DNA of 64,000 bases from Bacillota bacterium (lineage in GTDB: Bacteria; Bacillota; Clostridia; Lachnospirales; Lachnospiraceae), in NCBI GenBank assembly GCA_023460575.1, contig JAEWPQ010000306.1:1-64000 (forward strand), in the 5' to 3' direction. The first letter of the stretch is position 1; the number at the start of each line of letters is the position of its first letter. The notes beneath the pieces were generated by a model, which was given only the letters and a program-made list of their open reading frames with translations, was not told where the DNA came from and ran no database searches. Below are positions 1 to 8,544 of this stretch, piece after piece. The position numbers were made by a program, and so were the translations under genes.

Positions 1-494
1 TTGAAGATATTGCGTTCCAGACCAATATACTGGCTTTAAATGCTGCCGTGGAGGCGGGACGTGCAGGAGCGGCAGGAAAAGGATTTGGAGTAGTAGCCGA
101 CGAAGTCCGTAATCTGGCTGCAAAGTCAGCAGATGCGGCAAATGAAACTAAAGGGCTTGTGGAGCAGTCGGTAAATGCGGTTTCAAAGGGCAGGAGCCTG
201 GCGGAAAATACCGGAAGGATATTAAAAGAAATTGCAGGACAGGCGGGAATGACAGAAGGAGTAATCAGAGAAATAGAAGTTTCGTCTATGGATCAGGTGC
301 AGGTGATGGAACAGATCAATCAAAGCCTTTTAACGGTATCAGAAGTAGTTCAGTCAAATATGGAGACAGCAAGAGAAAGCTCCGAATCCAGTAAACAGCT
401 GGCAGGACAGGCGCAGGCGCTGCAGAACGAGGTATCTCATTTCCGGGTAAATGAAGAAAATAAGCAGATTGGTTCAGATCAGATAGAAGTCTGA
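1..494 (+). CDS. methyl-accepting chemotaxis protein, C-terminal part (5' truncated by window)
   Basis: Reading frame is open from base 3 with no start in the window, so the gene begins upstream. The visible 163 residues are the cytoplasmic signalling hairpin tip and the returning helix: AFQTNILALNAAVEAGRAG followed by GKGFGVVADEVRNLA is the nearly invariant MCP tip that contacts CheA and CheW. The rest is heptad-rich helix with Gln/Glu pairs typical of adaptation sites. The ligand-binding and membrane parts are not visible, so the stimulus is unknown. The stop codon lies inside a strong terminator hairpin, so this is the last gene of its transcript. Confidence 0.95.
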   Translation, partial: EDIAFQTNILALNAAVEAGRAGAAGKGFGVVADEVRNLAAKSADAANETKGLVEQSVNAVSKGRSLAENTGRILKEIAGQAGMTEGVIREIEVSSMDQVQVMEQINQSLLTVSEVVQSNMETARESSESSKQLAGQAQALQNEVSHFRVNEENKQIGSDQIEV

Positions 495-510
495 ACCAAT
501 CTGCTTTTTC
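462..510 (+). terminator. rho-independent terminator overlapping the chemotaxis gene stop
   Basis: A 17-bp stem (462-478 with 490-506) is followed by a T run. The stop codon 492-494 lies in the right arm, so the last codons double as terminator DNA. Confidence 0.85.
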
Positions 511-521
511 TTTTGTCTTTG

Positions 522-914
522 CTACGCCTCTGTCTTCCAGAAGCCGTGAAGATTGCAGAATGCATAAGCGGCTTTGGGAGAATCTCCCTCCTCTAATGTG
601 AAGTGAGCCACAGGTTCACAACCGGGAGTAAAATGAATTCTCATGGTACAGCCTGCTTTTGTCTCAAGCATAACCCAGTTGATGCTGTGCTCCTCTGACA
701 TAGGGTGGAGTACGCTGCCCACTTTGACCGTGACATTTAAGCCGTTTGTTTCCAGTACAGGGGCGTGCTTTTCTGATGCTGCATCGGTAGTGTTGGGTTC
801 CAGGACCTCAAATGGTTTTAAGCTGTCCGGAATGGCTGCATTGGGAGTTCCAAGGATCGCTTCCAGGATGATATTTCGATTTTTATCAGTAAAAAATAAC
901 GGTTTTTGATTCAT
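522..914 (-). CDS. superoxide reductase, class III (neelaredoxin/desulfoferrodoxin family)
   Basis: Reduces superoxide to hydrogen peroxide without making oxygen; a cytoplasmic oxidative-stress enzyme of anaerobes. 130 residues. The Fe(His)4Cys centre can be assigned to H50 (EKH), H70, H76 (EEHSINW), C120 and H123 (CNLHGFW). The first 45 residues align in outline with the desulforedoxin domain of two-iron enzymes (ending in LEPNTTD), but all four Cys are missing, as in Treponema-type class III enzymes. Start chosen at 914 because AGGAGG lies 7 bases before this ATG; longer in-frame starts lack a site. Divergent from the gene at 982. Confidence 0.9.
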   Translation of the reverse strand: MNQKPLFFTDKNRNIILEAILGTPNAAIPDSLKPFEVLEPNTTDAASEKHAPVLETNGLNVTVKVGSVLHPMSEEHSINWVMLETKAGCTMRIHFTPGCEPVAHFTLEEGDSPKAAYAFCNLHGFWKTEA

Positions 915-981
915 TGTAGTCCTCCTATCATAATTTCTTCTTTCTTGTCTCATACTAATAAAAAAGAAAAGAGGTGCAGGT

Positions 982-1413
982 ATGAGTGCAGATGCAGAAT
1001 TACTTAATTTCATTTATCAGAATTCCCAGATGGGAGTGGAAACATTACACCAACTTTTACCAATGACAGACAATGAGACCTTCAAAAAGCAGCTTCATGC
1101 ACAGCTGAAGGAATATGCTGGCATTCATGAGGAAGCAAAGGAACTGTTAAACAAAAATGGGTGCAGGGAAAAGGAAATAGGGCAAATTCAGAAAGTGATG
1201 ACCTACTTTGCGATTGATATGAAGACCATGGTTGACAAAAGTGCTTCTCATATGGCAGAAATGCTGATACTTGGCAGTGTTCGGGGTATTATTGACTGTA
1301 TTAAGCGAATCCGGCAGTATGAGGGAGAAACTGAAAATGAGATTGTGGAATTGATGAAGCGTCTATTAAAATTTGAAGAAAATAATGTGGAACGGCTGAA
1401 GGAATTTCTTTAG
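982..1413 (+). CDS. small all-helical protein of unknown function
   Basis: 143 residues, strongly helical and charged, no signal peptide or membrane segment. Composition (His/Glu/Met-rich amphipathic helices) fits a four-helix bundle of the ferritin-like or DUF2383-like kind, but I do not recognise a specific family. AGAGGTG precedes the ATG. It diverges from the superoxide reductase, so the two may share a stress-linked promoter region (915-981). A hairpin terminator follows directly. Confidence 0.75.
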   Translation: MSADAELLNFIYQNSQMGVETLHQLLPMTDNETFKKQLHAQLKEYAGIHEEAKELLNKNGCREKEIGQIQKVMTYFAIDMKTMVDKSASHMAEMLILGSVRGIIDCIKRIRQYEGETENEIVELMKRLLKFEENNVERLKEFL

Positions 1414-1424
1414 CCTGTGATTAA

Positions 1425-1480
1425 AAATGCTGCGTTTAAAAACGGAAAAAATCCGGTTCTTAAACGCAGCATTTGTTATT
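1425..1480. terminator. bidirectional terminator
   Basis: Perfect 15-bp stem 1425-1439 / 1460-1474 with A-rich left and T-rich right flanks. It lies between two convergent genes and can serve both. Confidence 0.8.
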
Positions 1481-1481
1481 A

Positions 1482-2660
1482 TTAATTTTTCTCCAGCAGA
1501 ACTTTATAGGTCCGGTCTATGAGAAAGGCACCGAGAGGAGCCGTAACCAAAATGGATAAAACAGCTACGGTTAAAACAATGTCCCCGCAGGAAAGTCCCA
1601 TGGCCAGAGGGAGTCCGCCTATGGCGGCCTGCACGGTTGCTTTTGGCATATATGCAAATGCTGTAAAAATCCGTTCTTTTCTACTTAAAGGTGTTTTTAC
1701 CAGACAGAGGAATACACCAGCCATGCGGAATACAATAACACAAAAAATCAGAATCACAGCCATTAACCCGGCTTGAAGCGCGTATTGAATGTTAACTGTG
1801 GCTCCAACCAGAACAAATAGAAGAACCTCAGCCGCAACCCAGAGCTTGGAGAACTTCAGGGACAGCCGTCTGGATAATTCATATTTTTTCTGTCTGAGAA
1901 CAGCACCCAGCGCCATAACGGCAAGAAGACCGGAGAATCCGATGTTTCCCTTGATCTGATGTTCCGCTGTTACAAGAAGGAAAGAGATGGATAGGATCAG
2001 TAAAACCTTTGCGCTGTCTCTTAAGTGGATGCAGGTAAAGAAAGCGGACAGAAGCATACCGGCAGCAGCACCCCCTAAAAGGCCAAATAAAATTGAGGTG
2101 GGAATGGTAAGAAAATCTGTGGGAGTGATGGCTTTCCCGCCGGCAAGACCGGTAAATGCGGTGAATAATACGATTACGTAAACATCATCAACGGAAGCGC
2201 CTGCCATGATAATCTGAGGAATGCTTTTTTTACCACCGTAACCTGTTTCTATCAGTTTCAGCATTCTTGGAACAACAACTGCGGGTGAAACTGCGGCCAC
2301 TACGGTTCCCATAATAGCAGCTTCAAGACGCGTGATACCAAGAAACAGCGGGGCAAAAACCATCATTGCAGCAATCTCGCAGCTTGCAGGTATAAAGCAC
2401 ATTAATACAGCCGGACGTCCGACTTTTTTCAAATCCTGAATATCCAGATTCAAACCGGCCCGGGTCAGTATAATAATCAGTGCAACCTGGCGCAGCTCCG
2501 TGGATATACCTAAGAGAGAGGGATCCAGAAGCCGCAGGGCATAAGGCCCCAGTACCATTCCTGTTAATATCATTCCCAGAAGACTTGGAAGTTTCAGTTT
2601 TTCAAAAAGTGAACCCAGGGTCATCCCAATAAGAAATACAAGTGCCAGTGATAATAACAT
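1482..2660 (-). CDS. cation:proton antiporter (CPA family)
   Basis: 392 residues with about 11-12 hydrophobic segments and no soluble C-terminal domain. The core shows the family pattern SPAVVVPRM followed by AGASVDDVYVIVLF; the Asp pair of the ASVDD segment is in the place of the ion-binding acids of Na+/H+ exchangers. It is predicted to exchange Na+ or K+ for H+ across the cell membrane. The ATG at 2660 has GGAG upstream. Convergent with the helical protein; next to the PadR unit but separated from it by about 65 bases. Confidence 0.85.
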   Translation of the reverse strand: MLLSLALVFLIGMTLGSLFEKLKLPSLLGMILTGMVLGPYALRLLDPSLLGISTELRQVALIIILTRAGLNLDIQDLKKVGRPAVLMCFIPASCEIAAMMVFAPLFLGITRLEAAIMGTVVAAVSPAVVVPRMLKLIETGYGGKKSIPQIIMAGASVDDVYVIVLFTAFTGLAGGKAITPTDFLTIPTSILFGLLGGAAAGMLLSAFFTCIHLRDSAKVLLILSISFLLVTAEHQIKGNIGFSGLLAVMALGAVLRQKKYELSRRLSLKFSKLWVAAEVLLFVLVGATVNIQYALQAGLMAVILIFCVIVFRMAGVFLCLVKTPLSRKERIFTAFAYMPKATVQAAIGGLPLAMGLSCGDIVLTVAVLSILVTAPLGAFLIDRTYKVLLEKN

Positions 2661-2725
2661 AAATTTTTCTCCATTCTGTACAGTTGATTAAAAAAGCTGA
2701 TGCGTCTGCGCGTTTTCATCACAGA

Positions 2726-4351
2726 TTAGTTTTTTTGCTTTTTACTGGCAGCGTAATAGGCAGGATACCACTTTTGGAACCATTTGGTAAAGCAGCCGAG
2801 AAGAAAGGGAAGTATCGTGTTGATAATACTTAAAGGTGCTTTAAAATCTGATATAAGAAACAGATAAGTCCACAGAGGAGTAGCAAGATATAGTATGCCC
2901 CAGCAAGCTGTCAGGATTCGGTTGGTTTTTATAAAAAGAGGATTCTTTAATGCCGTTTCGCCGCCATATCCATTCATGGAATAGTAAGCTGTCAGGGGAA
3001 TTTTCTGGAATACAGTCACTGACCACATCAGTCCGAACAAGAGATAGGATACAGGCACGAGAATCAGTGGGGGAAATCCTGTTATGGCAAGTACTCCAAG
3101 CAGTGCTGCCGTAAATCCTGTGAATACGTCAAATACGGTGGGCTGATACCGGAAAAAGAAGAAAGGTATGGCAGCGCTGACTAAAATCGAAAGAATTCCA
3201 CCCAAAGCAGGATAATAAATGCCTGTAAACCATAGAGGAAACCACGGGAGCAGCATAAGAGTCATGTTGCTTTTCTTTTCGGGATTAATTTGGTGAATAT
3301 CGGATTTTGAAGAAGAACCCAGATAATCATCCCAGTGAATCAGCAGCCCAAAATCGCCATCTACCTGATAGAGATGTTCCATCAGCGCCGTCTGACCGTC
3401 GATCTCTCCCGTTGCTATGCGCATCCACACAGAAAGAGGAGTTGAAATCCTGGTGGTAAAGGGCTTAAAATTCCCGGTTAAAACCTCACAGCCGTCTTTT
3501 CCCATAATCAGCTGAGCGGTTTTATCTTCATCGGTATAATGCATTTCCAATACAAGATCTTTTCCTTTCCAGGAATCCTTCCGGTAGAGTGCAGCCATCT
3601 GTCTGGTGAATGTGATGGCTGGATGGGACTTCTCCTGTACTCTGGACTCATCTGGTGGTTCAATTCCCCAGCTGGTATCAGCCATACGTTCAAATACGTC
3701 TCTTGGAAAAAGAAGCTGAGAAAGCAGATCTCTTGTTTTCCCGGTTATTCTCCCGTCGGCAAACTCTCTTCCTGCGTCGCGGACAGCCATTAAATACTCC
3801 TCTGTACGATTTTTCAATTCAGGAACATGAAACAGCTCTCCCTGTCCGCAGTATATGGTTTCGTACCTGCCTTTACCCAGGTGGTGGGTAAACTGTGCAT
3901 CAACGGAATCATAATTGCCTTCTGCAGTATAGAATCCACAGGTGGAGATCAGCACATAACGTTTGTTTGTCATATCATACCGGGAAGGGTGAGAGCCGTT
4001 TTGAGCGCCTTCTTCCATAAAAGGTAAAACCATGGGAAGCTGCCTGTCTATCAGCGCCTTTAGCTGGGAGGGCAGTCCGAAATAATATAGCGGAAAGCTG
4101 TATATGACAACATCAGCGGATATAATTTTTTCTATTACTGTTGTCATATCATCGGAAATACAGCATTTCCCCGGTGTGTCCTTCCAACAGCGAAAGCATC
4201 CTGCGCACGGCCTGATGTCCAGCTGGGAAACTGTCAGGATCTCTGTATGAACAGGTGATGTTTCTTTCATTCCTTGGATAAATGCTTCTGTCAGCATTAA
4301 GGAATTGCTTTTTGTACCTTTGGGACTTCCGTTTACGATCAGGACATTCAT
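2726..4351 (-). CDS. three-domain protein: NAD(P)H-dependent flavin reductase, SCP2-like domain, membrane domain
   Basis: 541 residues. Residues 1-190 are a flavodoxin-like NADPH-dependent FMN reductase: NVLIVNGSPKG start, then a Cys cluster CAGCFRCW with a further Cys after GK, as in iron-sulfur flavoproteins. Residues about 235-350 resemble an SCP2 sterol-carrier fold (MHYTDEDKTAQLIMG, then GEIDGQTALMEHLYQVDGD). Residues about 365-530 hold four to five hydrophobic helices. Start set at 4351: GGAGG lies 5 bases upstream and the ATG overlaps the padR stop as ATGA, so translation is coupled. Likely a membrane-tethered reductase for a hydrophobic substrate under PadR control; the substrate is unknown. 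Confidence 0.75.
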   Translation of the reverse strand: MNVLIVNGSPKGTKSNSLMLTEAFIQGMKETSPVHTEILTVSQLDIRPCAGCFRCWKDTPGKCCISDDMTTVIEKIISADVVIYSFPLYYFGLPSQLKALIDRQLPMVLPFMEEGAQNGSHPSRYDMTNKRYVLISTCGFYTAEGNYDSVDAQFTHHLGKGRYETIYCGQGELFHVPELKNRTEEYLMAVRDAGREFADGRITGKTRDLLSQLLFPRDVFERMADTSWGIEPPDESRVQEKSHPAITFTRQMAALYRKDSWKGKDLVLEMHYTDEDKTAQLIMGKDGCEVLTGNFKPFTTRISTPLSVWMRIATGEIDGQTALMEHLYQVDGDFGLLIHWDDYLGSSSKSDIHQINPEKKSNMTLMLLPWFPLWFTGIYYPALGGILSILVSAAIPFFFFRYQPTVFDVFTGFTAALLGVLAITGFPPLILVPVSYLLFGLMWSVTVFQKIPLTAYYSMNGYGGETALKNPLFIKTNRILTACWGILYLATPLWTYLFLISDFKAPLSIINTILPFLLGCFTKWFQKWYPAYYAASKKQKN

Positions 4352-4896
4352 GACAGTTCCTCCAGTTTCTGAATGGACCTGCGGGCCCAGTCTATACACA
4401 TTTGAATATAGCTATAACCAAAATCAGCGGAAAGTTCCCAATACAGTTTTTGCTCCCGTTCCACCAGACTGCCGTACTGGCCAATGCTGTCGGGGATCTG
4501 CTTCATCTCGTTTTGATAATGGCTGCAGTCACTGATAAAATCAGTCAGCATGGCAATACACTCTTTGGGAGGACGGCAGCCGGAAAAGAAGACTTTCATT
4601 AGAAAGGCATTTTTATTTCCTTTAGAGAATTCGTCATTCTCCTGGGAAAGCCAGAGAAGAAATTCCTCTTTTCCTTTTGCAGTTATGGAATATAGTTTTT
4701 TGCTGGGTTTTTCTGTCTGGATAATGATTTCGCAGGTAACACATTCTTTTTTCTCCAGTTTATTAAGTTCTAAGTATATCTGACTGGTCTGGGCGTACCA
4801 GAAAAACCGGACAGATGAACTGAAAGCCTTGGCCAGATCGTATCCGGTCATACTTCCGTAAGATAAGAAACCAAGTATGCTGTGGCTTAAGGACAT
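4348..4896 (-). CDS. PadR family transcriptional repressor
   Basis: 182 residues. The N-terminal winged helix has the family pattern ILGFLSYGSMTGYDL, then a recognition region ending SQIYLELNKLE and a wing ITAKGKEEFL; the C-terminal half is a long helical dimer domain (PadR C-terminal type). It represses small-molecule-induced genes in other bacteria. Here it is the first gene of a two-gene operon with the flavin reductase fusion and sits under a promoter fully covered by a palindrome (4912-4947), so autorepression is very likely. The inducer is probably a phenolic or other hydrophobic compound, by inference from the family. Confidence 0.9.
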   Translation of the reverse strand: MSLSHSILGFLSYGSMTGYDLAKAFSSSVRFFWYAQTSQIYLELNKLEKKECVTCEIIIQTEKPSKKLYSITAKGKEEFLLWLSQENDEFSKGNKNAFLMKVFFSGCRPPKECIAMLTDFISDCSHYQNEMKQIPDSIGQYGSLVEREQKLYWELSADFGYSYIQMCIDWARRSIQKLEELS

Positions 4897-4911
4897 AATG
4901 AATCTCCTTTC

Positions 4912-4953
4912 ATATTATAAAATTATAATATTATAATTTTATAATATAGTCAA
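4912..4953 (-). promoter_or_regulatory. padR promoter with perfect 36-bp palindromic operator
   Basis: Bases 4912-4947 are a perfect 36-bp palindrome made only of A and T. On the minus strand TTGACT (4953-4948), a 17-bp spacer and TATTAT (4930-4925) form a sigma-A promoter whose spacer and -10 lie wholly inside the palindrome. A repressor dimer or tetramer bound here would block RNA polymerase. Confidence 0.8.
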
Positions 4954-5056
4954 TATATAAGATATCATTATTTTATATTTTTTTCGAAATTTTAAAAAAC
5001 TTGTCTTGACAATTAAGAGAAAATCTTGTAGAATTACTGATGTTGCAGGATAATAA

Positions 5057-5129
<73 letters not shown>

Positions 5130-5171
5130 CTGTGCTTCTCGAAGCACGTTTGAAATATTTCTGAAATCCCT

Positions 5172-5242
5172 GCGGGTGTAGTTCAATGGTAGAACACTAG
5201 CCTTCCAAGCTAGATACGTGGGTTCGATTCCCATCACCCGCT
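5172..5242 (+). tRNA. tRNA-Gly (TCC)
   Basis: 71 nt cloverleaf: acceptor GCGGGTG 5172-5178 with CACCCGC 5235-5241, anticodon stem CTAGC/GCTAG with loop CTTCCAA giving TCC, T-loop TTCGATT. It follows tRNA-Phe by 42 nt and probably shares its transcript. Confidence 0.97.
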
Positions 5243-5251
5243 TCTTAACTC

Positions 5252-5290
5252 AAATCGGGAAACCTTGATTCTAAGGTTTCCCGATTTTTG
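5252..5290 (+). terminator. terminator of the tRNA pair
   Basis: 15-bp perfect stem (5252-5266 / 5273-5287), 6-nt loop, then T run, 10 bases after tRNA-Gly. Confidence 0.9.
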
Positions 5291-5687
5291 CATTTTAAAA
5301 TTATTTTTATAGTCTTAGTTAAATAAATATCGTAATTAAGATGCTTCCATTACTCCTCTTGAATTCTATTGCTGTCATAATTGTTAAGAACATATCGAAG
5401 TAGTCTTGTAAATCCCGTTTAATTGAATTCCTTCGCGAAAAGATAGGAGAAGCATATGTTAAGTTTACAATGCTTTTTGAGAATAAACAGATAACAATAA
5501 TTAATGTTTTGATAAATAAAATAATAGTAATTGTTAAATAATAATCGTTTAAAGATCAATAAATATCAATAAATTGTGAAAAAAATAATTAAATTGACAG
5601 TTATAAAATTAAGCATATAATGAGTATAAATGACTATGGTCAATAACAAACCAATTAAAGTATATAAATGAAAGCGAGGAAAAGCAT
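5291..5687 (+). promoter_or_regulatory. A/T-rich intergenic region with promoter of the aldehyde dehydrogenase gene
   Basis: About 400 bases without a gene, very A/T-rich. The clear signal is a promoter TTGACA (5594-5599), 16-bp spacer, TATAAT (5616-5621), giving a leader of about 60 nt before the ATG at 5688. I saw no riboswitch fold, repeat array or small reading frame with a ribosome binding site in the rest. Confidence 0.7.
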
Positions 5688-7175
5688 ATGAAAGACGTTA
5701 TACTTCAGAATACATATCAGTTATTTATAGGAGGACAGTGGAAGCCTGCTTCTGACGGAAAGACATTTACAGTCACCTGCCCTGCAGACGGCAGAGTTCT
5801 TGCACAGTGTGCAGAAGCGACGAAGGAAGATGTGGATGGGGCGGTAAAAGCTGCCTGGAAGGCTTTTGAAACGTGGAAGAATGTTCCGGTTAATCAAAGA
5901 GCGTCAATCTTAAATCAGATTGCTGACATAATTGATGAAAATAAGGAACATCTGGCTATGGTTGAAACTCTGGATAATGGAAAGCCAATAAGGGAGACGC
6001 TAAATGTAGATATCCCGCTGGCAGCCCAGCATTTCCGTTATTTTGCTGGCTGTATCATGGCAGAGGAGGGAAGCGCCAGCATACTGGGTGACAATATGCT
6101 TAGTCTTATTTTAAAAGAACCCATTGGTGTAGTCGGTCAGATTGTTCCGTGGAACTTTCCGTTTTTAATGGCAGCCTGGAAGCTGGCACCTGTTCTTGCC
6201 AGCGGCTGCTGTACCGTATTTAAGACATCAAGTACGACTCCTTTAAGCGTATTTGAGCTGGCAAGGCTGATTCAGGATGTAATTCCGGCGGGTGTCTTTA
6301 ATGTGATTTCGGGAAGCGGTTCCAAATCTGGACAGTATATGCTGGAGCATCCTGGTTTTAGAAAACTGGCATTTACAGGATCTACAGAGGTGGGGAGGAA
6401 TGTAGCTCTGGCTGCGGCTGAAAAGCTGATTCCTGCAACGCTGGAGCTGGGCGGAAAGTCAGCCAATATTTTCTTTGATGACTGTGACTGGGAGATGGCC
6501 CTGGATGGCGTACAGCTTGGGATTTTATTTAACCAGGGTCAGGTGTGCTGCGCAGGTTCCAGAGTTTTTGTGCAGGAGGGAATCTATGACCGGTTTGTAA
6601 AGGAGGCTGTGGAACGTTTTAACAAGGTCAAAGTAGGGCTTCCGTGGGAAGAGGATACCCAGATGGGCAGTCAGATCAATAAAGGACATCTGGAAAAAAT
6701 ATTAGGATATGTGGAGATTGGTAAGGAAGAAGGCGCTAGGGTTCTTTGCGGCGGAGAGGCAATTAACGGAGACGGCCTTGAGAATGGCGCGTTTCTCCGT
6801 CCTACTCTGCTTGGAGACGTGACCAATGATATGAGAGTGGCAAGGGAAGAAATCTTCGGACCGGTTGCCTGCATCATCAAATTTAAGACAGAGGATGAAG
6901 TGATTGCCATGGCTAATGACAGTGAATTCGGACTGGGAGGAGCTGTATGGACCAGAGATATTAACCGGGCAATACGGGTGGCAAGGGCTGTGGAAACAGG
7001 TCGTATGTGGGTGAATACCTACAATGCAATACCGGAAGGAGCACCTTTTGGAGGATATAAGACTTCCGGAGTCGGACGTGAGACACATAAGGTGATGCTG
7101 GAGCATTATACACAGACAAAGAATATTATGATCAATTTAAGTGAAGCGCCTTCTGGTTTTTATCCTGTGAAATAG
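5688..7175 (+). CDS. NAD(P)-dependent aldehyde dehydrogenase
   Basis: 495 residues, the standard length of the ALDH superfamily. Oxidises an aldehyde to the acid in the cytoplasm. Visible landmarks: IVPWNFPF (cofactor loop), FTGSTEVGR (Rossmann turn), LELGGKS with the general base Glu near 253, GQVCCAGSR with the catalytic Cys at 287, and EEIFGPV. The sequence is closest in style to the broad aldehyde/betaine-aldehyde group; the exact substrate cannot be read. It has its own promoter and terminator and precedes the GntR-permease unit, so it may oxidise an aldehyde produced by the island downstream. Confidence 0.92.
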   Translation: MKDVILQNTYQLFIGGQWKPASDGKTFTVTCPADGRVLAQCAEATKEDVDGAVKAAWKAFETWKNVPVNQRASILNQIADIIDENKEHLAMVETLDNGKPIRETLNVDIPLAAQHFRYFAGCIMAEEGSASILGDNMLSLILKEPIGVVGQIVPWNFPFLMAAWKLAPVLASGCCTVFKTSSTTPLSVFELARLIQDVIPAGVFNVISGSGSKSGQYMLEHPGFRKLAFTGSTEVGRNVALAAAEKLIPATLELGGKSANIFFDDCDWEMALDGVQLGILFNQGQVCCAGSRVFVQEGIYDRFVKEAVERFNKVKVGLPWEEDTQMGSQINKGHLEKILGYVEIGKEEGARVLCGGEAINGDGLENGAFLRPTLLGDVTNDMRVAREEIFGPVACIIKFKTEDEVIAMANDSEFGLGGAVWTRDINRAIRVARAVETGRMWVNTYNAIPEGAPFGGYKTSGVGRETHKVMLEHYTQTKNIMINLSEAPSGFYPVK

Positions 7176-7322
7176 AAAATAAAAAGTGAGGTCTACCGTT
7201 GTTACAGGAGGCTTTATGAGAATAAAGAGGCAGATTCCCCGATCCAGACTATATAGGAAAATCAGAGATTACGGCAGTGCTGGCGGAAACAATGTATAGG
7301 TTAACTTGGAAATAGATATGAT

Positions 7323-7369
7323 AAACAGACTTTGGAGGTTTGATAACAATGCCAAAGTCTGTTTTTGCA
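7323..7369 (+). terminator. terminator after aldehyde dehydrogenase
   Basis: 13-bp stem 7323-7335 / 7352-7364 followed by TTTTT. Confidence 0.8.
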
Positions 7370-7690
7370 TCCAGGTTTTTCTGCAATGCGCGGAAAATAA
7401 GGAAAAATCAACTTGTATGCAATATTTGATGGGTAAAAACAGAGAGTGCGAGGAAAAATATTGTGCAAAAACACGTCGATATTGAAGGAGAACTATCAAA
7501 ATATGTATAAAACATGAAAAATATAGTTGATTTTCAATGTTGAGTGTGATATATTTTACAAAAAGGATGATCGCTGCAAAGCAATGGAGTGCTAACTGAT
7601 ATGCATTTACCGGGATACTGATATGCAATATTGCCGGAATGAAATACTTGTATGCATTTCACATTCATTGATACAAAGGAGATTATAAAA
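7370..7690 (+). promoter_or_regulatory. gntR promoter and four TATGCA motifs (candidate operators)
   Basis: TTGATT (7527-7532), 17-bp spacer and TATATT (7550-7555) form a promoter for the GntR gene. The hexamer TATGCA occurs at 7416-7421, 7600-7605, 7622-7627 and 7651-7656. Two copies share the prefix CTTG, two share TGA, and three lie in the transcribed leader. TTGTATGCAA at 7413 is close to the TTGTATACAA type of GntR operator, so autoregulation is inferred. No protein-coding frame with a ribosome binding site is visible between 7176 and 7690. Confidence 0.5.
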
Positions 7691-8404
7691 ATGGCAGAAG
7701 TGGAAGAAGAAAAAGGAAATCAGAGAAATGATATATATAATCAGCTGCGGATCCAGATATTGAATCTGACCATTAAACCGGGAGAACGGCTGAGTGAAAA
7801 CTTATTATCCAGTCAGATGAATGCCAGCCGGACCATGGTTAGAGATGCACTCTCCCGCCTGGTTGAAGAGGGATACATTGTAGTCTATCCCCAGCGTGGC
7901 ACAGAGGTGACATTGCTTGATTTAGAGCGGATCAGACAGGTTGTATTTTCACATACTGTTTTGGAACAGGCCATGATAGAAGAGATCTGCCGCAGGGGAT
8001 TGACAGAGAATCAATTAGGACAGCTGGAAGAGGTTTTAAATCGACAAAAATTGGAGATAAATAAAGAAAATCCCCTGGACTTTCTGGTGATAGAGCAACA
8101 GGTACATTTTCTTCTATCTGCATTCTGCGGGAGGGAATATACATGGGAGGTATTCAGAACTATAGACTCAGATCTGCTGCGCTTAAACTATCTTCAATTT
8201 ACTACGTTTAACTACCGGATTGATATGTCTTCCCTTACCAGCTGGGAACATGTTTTAGTAGAAGGACGTCTGCTCCTTGATAATTTAAGGAGAAAGGATG
8301 CGGAAGCAGCCAGCCTGATCTGTGCCAATCATTTTAATACGATTTTATGGAATGCAGGCACACTTCGGGATATTTATCCACAGTTCTTTTCCGGACAGGC
8401 ATAG
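7691..8404 (+). CDS. GntR family transcriptional regulator (FadR-type)
   Basis: 237 residues. N-terminal winged helix: YNQLRIQILNLTIKPGERL, then MNASRTMVRDALSRLVEEGY and a wing VYPQRGTEVT; the C-terminal two thirds is an all-helical FCD-like ligand domain. Start 7691 is chosen because AAGGAG lies 9 bases upstream; the earlier in-frame ATG at 7652 has none. It probably senses the substrate of the transporter and enzymes downstream. Promoter and candidate operators lie just upstream. Confidence 0.9.
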   Translation: MAEVEEEKGNQRNDIYNQLRIQILNLTIKPGERLSENLLSSQMNASRTMVRDALSRLVEEGYIVVYPQRGTEVTLLDLERIRQVVFSHTVLEQAMIEEICRRGLTENQLGQLEEVLNRQKLEINKENPLDFLVIEQQVHFLLSAFCGREYTWEVFRTIDSDLLRLNYLQFTTFNYRIDMSSLTSWEHVLVEGRLLLDNLRRKDAEAASLICANHFNTILWNAGTLRDIYPQFFSGQA

Positions 8405-8544
8405 GAAGCCGGCCCGGTTAGAAATAAAATGTCATATAAGAGGAAAGGAGCGGGGAATACAGGTTTTGAGAAAAGGCTGCTTATTGGCAGACCGGTTACT
8501 ATTATCAGCAGTATGGGGAATAAAAAGTTATAGGAGGTATTATT

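Noticed and set aside
5291..5687. Possible riboswitch before the aldehyde dehydrogenase gene
   Set aside because: No conserved aptamer pieces or terminator/antiterminator pair; the promoter leaves a leader of only about 60 nt.
7269..7628. 119-codon minus-strand frame between aldehyde dehydrogenase and gntR
   Set aside because: A/T-rich, no ribosome binding site, crosses a terminator and the gntR promoter, low-complexity hydrophobic product.
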